Positions 34,740 to 43,712 of a stretch of DNA of 64,000 bases are shown piece by piece. Under the pieces are notes generated by a model, which searched no databases, was not told the origin of the DNA, and saw only the letters and a list, made by a program, of their open reading frames with translations. The stretch spans positions 1-64,000 of the forward strand of contig DENL01000003.1 in assembly GCA_002359655.1 (NCBI GenBank), read 5' to 3'. How positions within the stretch are numbered: the first letter of the stretch is position 1; the number at the start of each line of letters is the position of its first letter. The position numbers and the translations under genes are program-made. The stretch is from Rickettsiales bacterium UBA2645 (GTDB lineage Bacteria; Pseudomonadota; Alphaproteobacteria; Rickettsiales; UBA1997).

Positions 34740-35669
34740 CTAAGCCTTATTTTGTAGATACCAGCGATAAACAATATTTAAACCATCTTCCAAAGAAGTT
34801 TTGGCTTTCCAGCCAAGGGAATTAATTTTTGAAACGTCTAAACATTTACGTGGAGTGCCGTCAGGCTTGGTTGAATCGAATTTCAACTCTCCAGTGAAGC
34901 CGACAGTTTTTTGAACTAATTCGGCTAATTCGCGAATTGTAGCATCCTCGCCGGTGCCGATATTGGTGAGTCCAGTTACTTCTTTGTTATTCATAATATA
35001 AACACAGGCCTCAGCTAGATCATCAACATAAAGTAGTTCGCGCTTAGGCATACCAGTGCCCCAGACTTCGACAAAATTATCGCCGCGTAGTTTTGCTTCG
35101 TGGAATTTACGCATCAAAGCTGGTAGAACGTGAGATCCGTTTAAATCAAAATTGTCGTTAATGCCATAAAGATTGGTTGGCATAACTGGCACAAAATCGC
35201 AATCATATTGAGTGCGATACGCTTCGCACATTTTTACGCCAGCAATTTTAGCAATAGCGTAGCCGTAATTTGTCGGTTCAAGTTGACCAGTTAAAAGATA
35301 TTCTTCTTTAATTGGTTGCGGCGCCATGCGGGGATAGATGCAGGAGCTACCTAAAAAAATCAGACGCTCAACTTTGTTGAGATATGAGTTGTGAATAACA
35401 TTGTTTTGAATTTGTAAATTCTCGTAAGTGAAAGCGCCAATTTGAGATCTATTAGCTTCAATCCCACCAACTTTTGCTGCAGCTAAAAAAACAAATTCTG
35501 GTTTTTCAGATACAAAAAAATCAGTAACTTCTTTTTGATTAAGCAAATCTAATTCAGAACGATTTTTGGTGATAATGTTGTTATATCCTTGTTTTTTAAG
35601 CTCGCGTACAATTGCTGATCCAACCATTCCGCGGTGACCAGCGACGTAAATTTTAGAATTTTTTTGCAT
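34740..35669 (-). CDS. fcl: GDP-L-fucose synthase
   Basis: A 309-residue extended SDR that converts GDP-4-keto-6-deoxymannose to GDP-L-fucose by epimerisation and reduction. Signature blocks are YVAGHRGMVGSAIVRELKK, AAAKVGGIEANRSQIGAF, FLGSSCIYPRMAPQPIKEEY and the catalytic GYAIAKIAGVKM. PTNLYGINDNFDLNGSHV and WGTGMPKRELLYVDD also match. The partner GDP-mannose 4,6-dehydratase (gmd) is not in the window. A GT10 gene in the same run would use the product. Confidence 0.95.
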   Translation of the reverse strand: MQKNSKIYVAGHRGMVGSAIVRELKKQGYNNIITKNRSELDLLNQKEVTDFFVSEKPEFVFLAAAKVGGIEANRSQIGAFTYENLQIQNNVIHNSYLNKVERLIFLGSSCIYPRMAPQPIKEEYLLTGQLEPTNYGYAIAKIAGVKMCEAYRTQYDCDFVPVMPTNLYGINDNFDLNGSHVLPALMRKFHEAKLRGDNFVEVWGTGMPKRELLYVDDLAEACVYIMNNKEVTGLTNIGTGEDATIRELAELVQKTVGFTGELKFDSTKPDGTPRKCLDVSKINSLGWKAKTSLEDGLNIVYRWYLQNKA

Positions 35670-36385
35670 TATATTGCCCTAATTTCTTTTAAAAATGCCT
35701 TGTCCAAACTGTCTTCTTGATGCTTGTCTTTAAATGCTTTTGGAGTTCCTTCGAAAACGATTTTGGTTTCGTTTAAAACTGCAATTGCGTCGCAAATTTC
35801 GTCCATGTCGGATAAAATGTGCGAGCTAAAAAAAATAGTTTTGCCTAAGTTTTTGTATGCAATTAATTCTTTTTTTAAAGCGATGCGAGCTTTTGGATCT
35901 AGGCCAGACATTGGTTCATCTAAAATTATTAAATCAGCTTCTGATAAAAAAACCGCCAAAAGGCCAAGTTTTTGCATCATGCCTTTAGAATATTTTGTGA
36001 CTTTTTGTTTTAAAACTTCAAAGCGCAAATCAAGATTTTCACAAATTTTTTGCGCTCTCTTAGCATCATATTTTTTAGCGTAAAAATCTAAAACGAATTT
36101 AATAAATTCTTCGCCTTTTAGATGCTGACTTGGCTGGAATTTTTCTGGCAAGTAGCAAATTTTTTTACGACTTTCCGGCAAAACTCGAGATATTCCAAAA
36201 ATCTCAATCTCACCGTTTTCTTGGTCGAGAAGATCAAGAGCAATTTTAATCAGGGTAGTTTTACCAACTCCATTTAAGCCAATAAAACCAAAAATATCAT
36301 TTTGCTTAACTTCAAAACTGACTTGATCGAGAACTGGCTTATTATTAAAAGATTTTGAAATTTCAGAAATTTTTAAGGGCAGCAT
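35669..36385 (-). CDS. ABC transporter ATP-binding protein (CcmA-like)
   Basis: A 238-residue nucleotide-binding protein of the ABC-2 type class. Walker A is GLNGVGKTTLI, the signature is degenerate (YSKGMMQKLGL for LSGGQ), Walker B is LIILDEPMSGLDP, and the switch His is in FFSSHILSDMDE. The YSKGM form is frequent in this class. No permease gene is beside it. It overlaps fcl by one base and follows aroQ by 5 bases, so position alone cannot show whether it exports glycans or serves another purpose. Confidence 0.85.
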   Translation of the reverse strand: MLPLKISEISKSFNNKPVLDQVSFEVKQNDIFGFIGLNGVGKTTLIKIALDLLDQENGEIEIFGISRVLPESRKKICYLPEKFQPSQHLKGEEFIKFVLDFYAKKYDAKRAQKICENLDLRFEVLKQKVTKYSKGMMQKLGLLAVFLSEADLIILDEPMSGLDPKARIALKKELIAYKNLGKTIFFSSHILSDMDEICDAIAVLNETKIVFEGTPKAFKDKHQEDSLDKAFLKEIRAI

Positions 36386-36390
36386 TTTAA

Positions 36391-36834
36391 CTATTTTTTA
36401 GGTAAGAGATTGTTGATCGCGAATAAAGAAATTGTGTAACCATCAACCCCCAAGCCAGAAATTACTGCGGTTACTACATCGCTTAAATAAGAATTTTGTC
36501 TGAACTCTTCGCGTTTAAAAATATTGGAAATATGCAACTCAATTTTTGGTTTGTTGAAAATTTCAAGTGCATCACGAATCGCAACCGAAGTATGCGTGTA
36601 AGCAGCGGCGTTGATGATTATGCCGTCAAATTTGTCAACAGCTTCTTGGATTAAATCAACCAAAATGCCTTCATTATTTGATTGTTTAAATTCAATTTCC
36701 AAACCCAACTCTTTTGCCAAAACTCGACAATCATCTTCGATTTTTTTTAAAGAAGAATCGCCGTAAATTTCTTTGTCCCTTTTGTGCAAAAGATTTAGAT
36801 TTGGACCATTCAAAATAAGAACTTTTTTAGACAT
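36391..36834 (-). CDS. aroQ: 3-dehydroquinate dehydratase, type II
   Basis: Third step of the shikimate pathway. 147 residues, the type II size. ILNGPNLNLLHKRDKEIYGD holds the Asn and catalytic Arg/Tyr region, then NAAAYTHTSVAIRDAL, and ELHISNIFKREEFRQNSYLS with the catalytic His. It overlaps pssA by eight bases. It implies de novo chorismate synthesis, unusual for strict intracellular Rickettsiales. Confidence 0.95.
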   Translation of the reverse strand: MSKKVLILNGPNLNLLHKRDKEIYGDSSLKKIEDDCRVLAKELGLEIEFKQSNNEGILVDLIQEAVDKFDGIIINAAAYTHTSVAIRDALEIFNKPKIELHISNIFKREEFRQNSYLSDVVTAVISGLGVDGYTISLFAINNLLPKK

Positions 36835-37627
36835 TGAGACTTCCAGATTTTTTGGCGGCTAATTCAATTTTTACAAATATAAAAATTGTAACGGGAATTG
36901 ATAAAAAGTAAGTTATGCCAATCACCGCTAAAGCAAGCCAAGGCTCAACTAAAAGGCCAATGATTATTGATCCCAAAATCAATAGCGTGACATAAGCATA
37001 TTCATTTTTGATGGGAATTTTTTTAATCGAAATTGTCGGAATACGGCTGGCCATCAAAACGGCTATGATTGATGTGTAGGTAATTACCAAGAATGGATCG
37101 ACATAAAAACCGTCACCGAATTCATAAAATAAAACCATTGGTAACATTGCCATTGCTGCTCCACAAGGTGCTGGAATTCCTTTGAAAAAATATTTTTCTA
37201 AAATTGGATTGACCGTCGCCTTGCCCAAATCAACATTAAAACGCGCTAAGCGAATCGCACTGCAAACAGCAAAAAATAAAACTAAAGCCCAATTTAAACC
37301 ACCAACATTGGCATAAGAGCCAACCCAAATATAGATAACAAAACCGGGGACAATTCCAAAATTTACGAAATCAGCCAATGAATCTAGCTGAGCTCCAAAG
37401 TCGCTCGATGAATTGAAAAAACGCGCTAACCTGCCGTCAATTCCATCCATAAATCCTGCCAAAAGTAAGAATGAAGTAGCGCGCATAAATTCACCATTTA
37501 TCGAATAGCGAATTGCAGTTAAACCAATACAAAGGCTGGCAAGCGTTATTATGTTTGGCAGTAGCTTTATTAGCGGAAAATATCCGCCCTCGCCACTTCT
37601 AATTTTTTGAATAATTCTTGTGGGCAT
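36827..37627 (-). CDS. pssA: CDP-diacylglycerol-serine O-phosphatidyltransferase
   Basis: Makes phosphatidylserine, the precursor of phosphatidylethanolamine. The CDP-alcohol phosphotransferase motif is complete: DGIDGRLARFFNSSSDFGAQ followed by LDSLAD. About seven hydrophobic segments follow LLPNIITLASLCIGLTAI. I chose the ATG at 37627 (MPTRIIQKIRSGEGGYFPLI); the frame extends to 37693 but adds an unlikely 22-residue tail. Length is 266 residues. It heads a long minus-strand run and is divergent from tkt across about 140 bases. Confidence 0.93.
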   Translation of the reverse strand: MPTRIIQKIRSGEGGYFPLIKLLPNIITLASLCIGLTAIRYSINGEFMRATSFLLLAGFMDGIDGRLARFFNSSSDFGAQLDSLADFVNFGIVPGFVIYIWVGSYANVGGLNWALVLFFAVCSAIRLARFNVDLGKATVNPILEKYFFKGIPAPCGAAMAMLPMVLFYEFGDGFYVDPFLVITYTSIIAVLMASRIPTISIKKIPIKNEYAYVTLLILGSIIIGLLVEPWLALAVIGITYFLSIPVTIFIFVKIELAAKKSGSLNV

Positions 37628-37768
37628 TTTTTTAGCTTTGCGTTTTGAGAAATTGTAAAATTTTTCGCGGGGATTTTGATTTGCATTAATCAAAATGTAC
37701 GATTAATTTTTGTTTTCAACCTGTTTGCTTTAAAATCAGGATTTCCCTCATTCAAGTCTCACAAAAAC

Positions 37769-39763
37769 ATGACACAAAACGATCACCAATTAGCCAGAGA
37801 AATGGCTAATTGTATAAGATTTTTATCAATTGATGCTGTTGAAAAAGCTGCTTCTGGACATCCGGGAATGCCAATGGGAATGGCCGATGTCGCCACAATT
37901 CTTTTTACTGAATTTCTGAAATTCGACGCTAACAATCCAAACTGGCTTGATCGTGATCGTTTCGTTTTATCTGTTGGTCACGGATCAATGCTGATCTACT
38001 CTTTGCTTTACTTAACTGGATATCAAGACATCACAATTGAAGACATAAAAAATTTTCGCCAATTAGGTTCGAAATGCGCCGGACACCCAGAATATGGTCA
38101 CATCGAGGGAATCGAAACCACAACTGGACCTTTAGGACAAGGTGTTGCTAATGCAGTTGGCATGGCTTTAGCTGAAGAAATTCTGGCTGCAAGACTTGGC
38201 AGAAATTTTATCAATCACAAAACTTACTGTATTGTTGGTGACGGTTGCTTGATGGAAGGCATCAGCCAAGAAGCAATTTCAATTGCCGGAAATTTGGCAC
38301 TAAAAAACCTAATTTTACTTTGGGATAATAACTCAATCTCAATTGATGGCGACACTTCGCTAACCACTTGCGAAAATATGAAGCTGCGCTTCGAAGCTTG
38401 TAATTGGAAGGTTTTACAAATTGATGGACATAATTTTGACGAGATTCGCGCTGCACTTAACGAAGCACAAAATTCAGATCGTCCTGTGATGATTGATTGC
38501 AAAACTACCATCGCTTTTGGCTCACCAAATAAAGCTGGATCAGAAAAATCTCACGGCTCTCCACTTGGCACTGAAGAAGTTAAAAAAACTCGCGAAGCTT
38601 TAAATTGGCCACATGCCGCCTTTGAAATTCCTCAACATTTAAAAAATAATTGGCAAGCCGCTGGAAAAAGATCGGCAGAAATTGCAAAAAATTGGCAAGC
38701 TAAATTTGATAAGCTCGATACTTCTAAAAAAGACGAACTCGAAAGAATTTTAAATCACGATTTACCAAAAGATTTTGATGAAAAATTAAATTCCCTGATC
38801 GAGAAAATTGCTGCTGAAAAAACCACACAAGCAACCAGAAAATCCTCGCAAGTTGCGCTAGAATTTTTAACCGCAGAATTGCCAGAATTAATTGGCGGTT
38901 CAGCGGATTTAACTGGCTCGGTTTTAACCAAAACGACTTTAACAAAAGCCATTAACAAAAATAATTTTTCTGAACGCTACATTCACTACGGAATCAGAGA
39001 ACACGCGATGTCAGCCTTGATGAATGGCCTGACACTTCACGGCGGATTTTTGCCTTATGCTGGAACTTTCTTGGTTTTTTCTGATTATTTAAAACCCGCA
39101 ATTCGCCTTTCCGCTTTAATGAAATTGCGCAATATTTATGTTTTAACTCACGACTCAATTGGTGTTGGTGAAGATGGTCCAACTCACCAACCAGTTGAAC
39201 ATTTGGCAATGTTGCGCGCGATTCCAAATTTAAATGTCTTTCGTCCTTGCGATACTAAAGAAACTATCGAGGCCTACGAAGCCGCTTTGAAATCTAAAAC
39301 AACACCTTCAGCAATTGTTTTGACCAGACAAAATCTGCCTTATTTAAGCCAAGCCAATAATCCAAATTCCAAAAAAGGCGCTTACATAATTTCCAAAAGC
39401 AAGTCCGAGAAACCAGACGTGATAATTATCGCCACTGGTTCTGAAGTGCACGTTGCAGTTGAAACTCAAACAAAACTTGCCGCAAAAAATATTGATGCTC
39501 GTGTAATTTCAATGCCTTGCCAAGAAATTTTTGATGCTCAAGACGAGTCCTACAAAACAGAAATTTTAGGTGATAACTCAACTCTACGCGTTGCAATAGA
39601 AGCTGCCATTTCTCAAGGTTGGGAGCGATATATTGGAAATAACGGAATCTTCATCGGAATGAATTCTTTCGGTGCTTCTGGCAAAGCCGAAGATTTATTC
39701 AAACATTTCCAAATCACTTCTGAAAACGCTTGCGAGCAAATTGCTAAAAGATTGAAACGATAG
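37769..39763 (+). CDS. tkt: Transketolase
   Basis: ThDP enzyme of the non-oxidative pentose phosphate pathway. Visible are ASGHPGMPMGMADVATILF, the ThDP motif GDGCLMEGISQEA...WDNNSISIDG, and the domain 2 stretch HDSIGVGEDGPTHQPVEHLA. From the ATG at 37769 (MTQNDHQLAREMANCIRFLS) it is 664 residues, the normal size; the open frame starts earlier at 37676. It ends one base before the end of the convergent znuA, so there is no room for a separate terminator. Confidence 0.96.
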   Translation: MTQNDHQLAREMANCIRFLSIDAVEKAASGHPGMPMGMADVATILFTEFLKFDANNPNWLDRDRFVLSVGHGSMLIYSLLYLTGYQDITIEDIKNFRQLGSKCAGHPEYGHIEGIETTTGPLGQGVANAVGMALAEEILAARLGRNFINHKTYCIVGDGCLMEGISQEAISIAGNLALKNLILLWDNNSISIDGDTSLTTCENMKLRFEACNWKVLQIDGHNFDEIRAALNEAQNSDRPVMIDCKTTIAFGSPNKAGSEKSHGSPLGTEEVKKTREALNWPHAAFEIPQHLKNNWQAAGKRSAEIAKNWQAKFDKLDTSKKDELERILNHDLPKDFDEKLNSLIEKIAAEKTTQATRKSSQVALEFLTAELPELIGGSADLTGSVLTKTTLTKAINKNNFSERYIHYGIREHAMSALMNGLTLHGGFLPYAGTFLVFSDYLKPAIRLSALMKLRNIYVLTHDSIGVGEDGPTHQPVEHLAMLRAIPNLNVFRPCDTKETIEAYEAALKSKTTPSAIVLTRQNLPYLSQANNPNSKKGAYIISKSKSEKPDVIIIATGSEVHVAVETQTKLAAKNIDARVISMPCQEIFDAQDESYKTEILGDNSTLRVAIEAAISQGWERYIGNNGIFIGMNSFGASGKAEDLFKHFQITSENACEQIAKRLKR

Positions 39764-39764
39764 A

Positions 39765-40655
39765 TTACTTTTGATCAGTAATTTTATTTTCCATACAGCT
39801 CGATATATCCGCAGAGATTTTTAGTAATAAATCCGCATAGCCAGAATTTTGTCCAATCAGATCTAGGCTAACAAATTTAATTTTATAATTCTGCGCTAGT
39901 TTTTGTGCGGTGTTTTTTTTGTCCCATTTTTCGCCTAAAACGCATTTGATTTTTCCTTGTTTAGCTAAAGCATCAATTTTTCTTAAGTCTTTGATGCTGA
40001 GCTCTTGATCGTGATTTGAAAAAATAGTTTTTAGCGGTTTCAAACCAAAATAATTTTCAAAATATTGATATCCATCGTGAAAGAAAAGATAGTTTGAAGC
40101 TTTACTTTGAAAGAGTTGCGACTTGATAGTTTTTTTAGTTAAGAAGATTTCTTTTTTAAATTTCTGCAGATTTCTTTGATATGTTGAAGAATTTTTTTGA
40201 TCAATTTCTGCAATTTTTTGCATCACAAATTCAGCAATTTTTATAGCATTTTCTGGATCAAGCCAAATATGTGGATCAATTTTTTTTGGATTTTTTTTGT
40301 TTTGTAAAAGCTTTAAATCTTTTATCTTTATTAGCTCAAAGCTTTGTGGTTTTTTATTTTGACTTGCAACCAACTTAGAAAAATTCTTTTCCAAATCTTC
40401 GCTAACATAAAAAATTAAATCAGCTTCACTTACCGCTCGAGCATCTTGTTTTTTAAGGAAATAATCATGCTCTGATAAAGAAGGATTAACCACTAAAATA
40501 TTGTTGGTTTGACTTTGAGTAATTGCAGAAATTATTTGATAAATTGGGTTTATCGATACTACAATCAGTGGTTTTCTTTGACTAAAATCCTGCGAGAAAG
40601 CAGTTTTAGTAACTAACAAAAGCAGTAAAAAAGCTTTAAGAAAAATTTTCGTCAC
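39765..40655 (-). CDS. znuA: Zinc/manganese ABC transporter substrate-binding protein (ZnuA-like)
   Basis: Periplasmic metal-binding protein of cluster A-I. The chosen GTG start at 40655 gives a proper signal peptide (VTKIFLKAFLLLLLVTKTAFS) and 296 residues; the frame runs back to 40853 but overlaps znuC there. Metal ligands are the His in SLSEHDYFL, His in DPHIWLDPENA, His in FFHDGYQYFENYF and a C-terminal acidic residue. The long His-rich loop usual in zinc-specific ZnuA is replaced by a Lys/Asn-rich stretch, so manganese or mixed specificity is possible. It is divergent from znuC with only 16 bases between start codons. Confidence 0.9.
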   Translation of the reverse strand: MTKIFLKAFLLLLLVTKTAFSQDFSQRKPLIVVSINPIYQIISAITQSQTNNILVVNPSLSEHDYFLKKQDARAVSEADLIFYVSEDLEKNFSKLVASQNKKPQSFELIKIKDLKLLQNKKNPKKIDPHIWLDPENAIKIAEFVMQKIAEIDQKNSSTYQRNLQKFKKEIFLTKKTIKSQLFQSKASNYLFFHDGYQYFENYFGLKPLKTIFSNHDQELSIKDLRKIDALAKQGKIKCVLGEKWDKKNTAQKLAQNYKIKFVSLDLIGQNSGYADLLLKISADISSCMENKITDQK

Positions 40656-40671
40656 AAAAAATAAATTGTTT

Positions 40672-41379
40672 ATGTCAGTTGCAAGTCTGAAAAATATTGG
40701 CCTTAAAATAAACGGCCAAAAGATTATTGATAAGATTTCATTAGATTTAAACAAGGGCGAAATCACAACTTTAATTGGGCCAAATGGCGGTGGCAAAACT
40801 TCAATTGCTCGTATTTTGCTTGGTGTTTTACGCCCTAGTTCTGGCCTGATCAAAAAAGATTTTAATATTAAAATTGGCTACATGCCCCAAAAAATCGTAA
40901 TTGACAAAACTATTCCTCTGACAGTTAAAGATTTTTTAACCCTATCGAAAAATAAGATAATTTTTGATGAGCGAGTAACTATCCTGATTGAAAGATTGAA
41001 GCTAGAAAAAATTTTAAGCGCACAAATACACGAGCTATCTGGTGGACAAATACAAAAAGTTTTATTTTTGCGCTCAATCATTAACAAGCCTGATTTATTA
41101 GTGCTTGATGAGCCAACTCAATATATGGATATCAGCGCTACTGAAGAATTTTATCAAATTATTGATGAGATTAGAAAAGATCAGAAATGCGCTATTTTAT
41201 TAGTTTCGCACGACTTGCACATGGTGATGCAAAAAACCGATTTTGTGTTTTGTGTGAATCATCATATTTGTTGTCATGGCTCACCAGAGTCGGTAAATCA
41301 ACATCCAGAATATTTATCGCTATTTGGCAATAAAGGCTCGCTAGCAATTTATCAACATCATCACGATCACAAACATTGA
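40672..41379 (+). CDS. znuC: Zinc/manganese ABC transporter ATP-binding protein (ZnuC-like)
   Basis: ATPase of the same importer, 235 residues from the ATG at 40672 (MSVASLKNIGLKINGQ). Walker A GPNGGGKTSI, signature ELSGGQIQKVLFLR, Walker B LLVLDEPTQYMD and switch His in LLVSHDLHMVMQ are complete. The C-terminus ends in a His-rich tail (YQHHHDHKH), often seen in zinc-handling proteins. No permease gene (znuB) is next to it or elsewhere in the window. Its last 13 bases overlap the 3' end of the convergent mrp. Confidence 0.92.
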   Translation: MSVASLKNIGLKINGQKIIDKISLDLNKGEITTLIGPNGGGKTSIARILLGVLRPSSGLIKKDFNIKIGYMPQKIVIDKTIPLTVKDFLTLSKNKIIFDERVTILIERLKLEKILSAQIHELSGGQIQKVLFLRSIINKPDLLVLDEPTQYMDISATEEFYQIIDEIRKDQKCAILLVSHDLHMVMQKTDFVFCVNHHICCHGSPESVNQHPEYLSLFGNKGSLAIYQHHHDHKH

Positions 41380-42137
41380 ATAATTTTTTTAGAAATTTCT
41401 GCTAATTCTGAGTTGGAATTTTTTTCTAAAAATAAAACTCTTTTTTCCGTTGAATCAGATATTTCCTGCATGATTGGCACTTCGCCTAAAAATTTTATCC
41501 CTGATTTTTCTGCCAGTTTTTTAGCGCCATCACGACCAAATAAATATTTTTTTTCACCAGCGATTTCTAAGTAAGACATATTTTGTATTAAGCCCAAAAC
41601 CGGCACTTGCAACTTGGCAAAACAATCAATCGATTTTACCACATCAATAACTGAAAGACTTTGTGGCGTTGAAACAATCACCACTCCCGTAAGTGGAAAT
41701 TTCTCGGCCATACTTAAATAAACATCTCCTGTCCCAGGGGGCATATCGATAACCATCAAATCAACTTCTTTGCCGTCAAAAGTCCAATTCACACTTCTGA
41801 TCAATTGATGCAAAATTTTAGTAACCATCGGACCACGCCAAACACCAGCGGAATTTTCACTTACCAGAGATCCAATCGAAATACATTTTATATCGTGCGA
41901 TAACATCGGCAAGATCAGGCCTTCAGATATTTTTGGCGCTCCACTTAAATTCATCAAATATGGAATTGATGGGCCATAAATATCAGCATCAACTAAAGCC
42001 ACAGCAATTCCAGCTTGTTTAAAAGCCAAAGCCAGATTACAGGCGATTGTTGATTTACCAACTCCTCCCTTAGCCGAAGCGATGGCGATAATTTTTTTCA
42101 CGCCATTAACTGGCATTATTTTAATTTTTTCTTTCAT
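41367..42137 (-). CDS. mrp: Mrp/ApbC-family P-loop ATPase, short form
   Basis: A 256-residue iron-sulfur carrier-type ATPase. The deviant Walker A is SAKGGVGKSTIACNLALAF, followed by DADIYGPSIPYLMNL, WRGPMVTKILHQLI, and IDMPPGTGDVYLSM. It lacks the N-terminal MIP18/DUF59 domain of full-length Mrp. The CxxC that holds the shared Fe-S cluster is also missing: after IQNMSY the protein reads LEIAGEKKYLFG. I recall Rickettsia Mrp also lacking CxxC, so this may be a lineage trait. An Fe-S carrier role is therefore uncertain. Confidence 0.88.
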   Translation of the reverse strand: MKEKIKIMPVNGVKKIIAIASAKGGVGKSTIACNLALAFKQAGIAVALVDADIYGPSIPYLMNLSGAPKISEGLILPMLSHDIKCISIGSLVSENSAGVWRGPMVTKILHQLIRSVNWTFDGKEVDLMVIDMPPGTGDVYLSMAEKFPLTGVVIVSTPQSLSVIDVVKSIDCFAKLQVPVLGLIQNMSYLEIAGEKKYLFGRDGAKKLAEKSGIKFLGEVPIMQEISDSTEKRVLFLEKNSNSELAEISKKIIQCL

Positions 42138-42210
42138 ATCTTATATTGGTTTCTTAACTTTAGAGCTAATCTAACTTGAATGATTCAAACCTATAAACTA
42201 CCAAATTACC

Positions 42211-43704
42211 ATGAAAAAAGTTTTACCTCTTGCCTATTTTTTTGTCGCAGTTTTTGCTCTGCAAAATCAAGCGCTGGCGCAAAAGAAAAACACAATACCA
42301 ACAAAAGAAATTACAGCTTCTCCAAAACAACTAGCCAGCGAAGGCTTTGCCGACATAGTTGAAGATCTTCTTCCCGCTGTTGTCAATATTTCTGCAATGC
42401 AAGATTTGGGATCTAACAATAGCAATGCAATTGATTCTAATTTGCTTGCTGATTTGCCGAAGAGTCCGCTGTTTGAAGAATTTAAAAATCAGCTTGAGGA
42501 GCAATTTCGTAATCAGCCAAATTTGAAGCGAAAAGTTTCATCAATTGGTTCGGGATTTATTATTTCGAAAGACGGCTACATCGTTACCAATAGCCATGTA
42601 ATCGAAGATTCAGACGAAATTAAAGTTAGCCTTAACGACTCTTCAAAATATAAAGCCAAAGTGATTGGTATCGATAAGAGAACTGATTTGGCTTTGATCA
42701 AAATTAATGCCGAAAAAGAATTAAAATTTGTTAAATTCGGCGATTCTAACAAAGCCAGAATTGGTGATTGGGTGATCGTAATTGGCAATCCTTATGGTTT
42801 AGGTGGATCAGTTTCAGTCGGTATCGTTTCGGCGCGTAGTCGCGATATCAATAATGGCCAGTCTGATGAGTTTATTCAAACTGACGCCGCCATCAATAAA
42901 GGCAACTCCGGCGGTCCTTTGTTTAATATGAGAGGTGAAGTAATCGGAGTTAGCACCGCAATATTTTCGCCATCTGGTGGAAATGTCGGAATTGGCTTTG
43001 CAACTCCGTCAACCAATGCCGCGCAAGTTATCAAACAATTGCGCGAACAAGGCGAAGTGACTCGCGGTTGGCTTGGGGTTTCGGTGCAAGACATCACTGA
43101 TGAAATTGCCGAATCGATAAAAATGGAAAAAGCCAAAGGTGCTTTTGTAAATGATGTAACAAAAAATGGACCAGCTGATAAAGCAGGAATTTTACCAACC
43201 GACATCATTATTAAATTCGACAACCAAGATATTAGCGAGATGAAAATTCTACCAAAAGCAGTGGCTCAAACAGCTGTCGGTAGGGTTGTTAACGTTACTT
43301 TGATCAGACGCGGCAAAATAAAAAATCTCAAAGTTAAAATTGAGAAAATGCAAGATGAGGAAGTAAAAAAATCTGAAAACAAACCAATCAATAAAAAACT
43401 ATCAAAACCACTGGCTCAAATTCTTAAACTAGGAGTTGTCGAACTTGGCACTAAAATTAAAAAAGAAAGAAATATCGAATCCAACATTGAAGGCTTACTT
43501 GTTGTTGAAGTTGACGCAAAATCAGAAGCTGCTGAAAAAGGTGTCATGTCGGGAGATATTATTTTATCCGTAAATCAGTCTCCGATCAAAACTATTTCTG
43601 ATCTGCAAAAAATTATCGAAGATAGTAAAAAATCGACGAAAAAACTTTTTCTCTTCTTAAAGAGAGGAAACACAAATTACGCTATCGTTTTGTCAACTAA
43701 CTAA
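42211..43704 (+). CDS. degP: Periplasmic serine protease/chaperone DegP (HtrA, Do family)
   Basis: A 497-residue envelope quality-control protease. A signal peptide (MKKVLPLAYFFVAVFALQ, cleaved after ALA near residue 23) is followed by a trypsin-like domain with His129 (VTNSHVIED), Asp159 (KRTDLALI) and Ser233 (INKGNSGGPLF). Two PDZ domains follow: about 285-375, with TRGWLGVSVQDI, and about 400-495, with LLVVEVDAKSEAAEKGV. The layout is that of DegP/DegQ rather than DegS. It precedes an NDUFA9-like SDR gene by 8 bases. Confidence 0.95.
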   Translation: MKKVLPLAYFFVAVFALQNQALAQKKNTIPTKEITASPKQLASEGFADIVEDLLPAVVNISAMQDLGSNNSNAIDSNLLADLPKSPLFEEFKNQLEEQFRNQPNLKRKVSSIGSGFIISKDGYIVTNSHVIEDSDEIKVSLNDSSKYKAKVIGIDKRTDLALIKINAEKELKFVKFGDSNKARIGDWVIVIGNPYGLGGSVSVGIVSARSRDINNGQSDEFIQTDAAINKGNSGGPLFNMRGEVIGVSTAIFSPSGGNVGIGFATPSTNAAQVIKQLREQGEVTRGWLGVSVQDITDEIAESIKMEKAKGAFVNDVTKNGPADKAGILPTDIIIKFDNQDISEMKILPKAVAQTAVGRVVNVTLIRRGKIKNLKVKIEKMQDEEVKKSENKPINKKLSKPLAQILKLGVVELGTKIKKERNIESNIEGLLVVEVDAKSEAAEKGVMSGDIILSVNQSPIKTISDLQKIIEDSKKSTKKLFLFLKRGNTNYAIVLSTN

Positions 43705-43712
43705 TCTTTTAA

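Noticed and set aside
40656..40853. Extension of the znuA frame upstream to 40853
   Set aside because: It would overlap znuC and place 66 residues before an evident signal peptide. The GTG at 40655 gives a normal ZnuA precursor.
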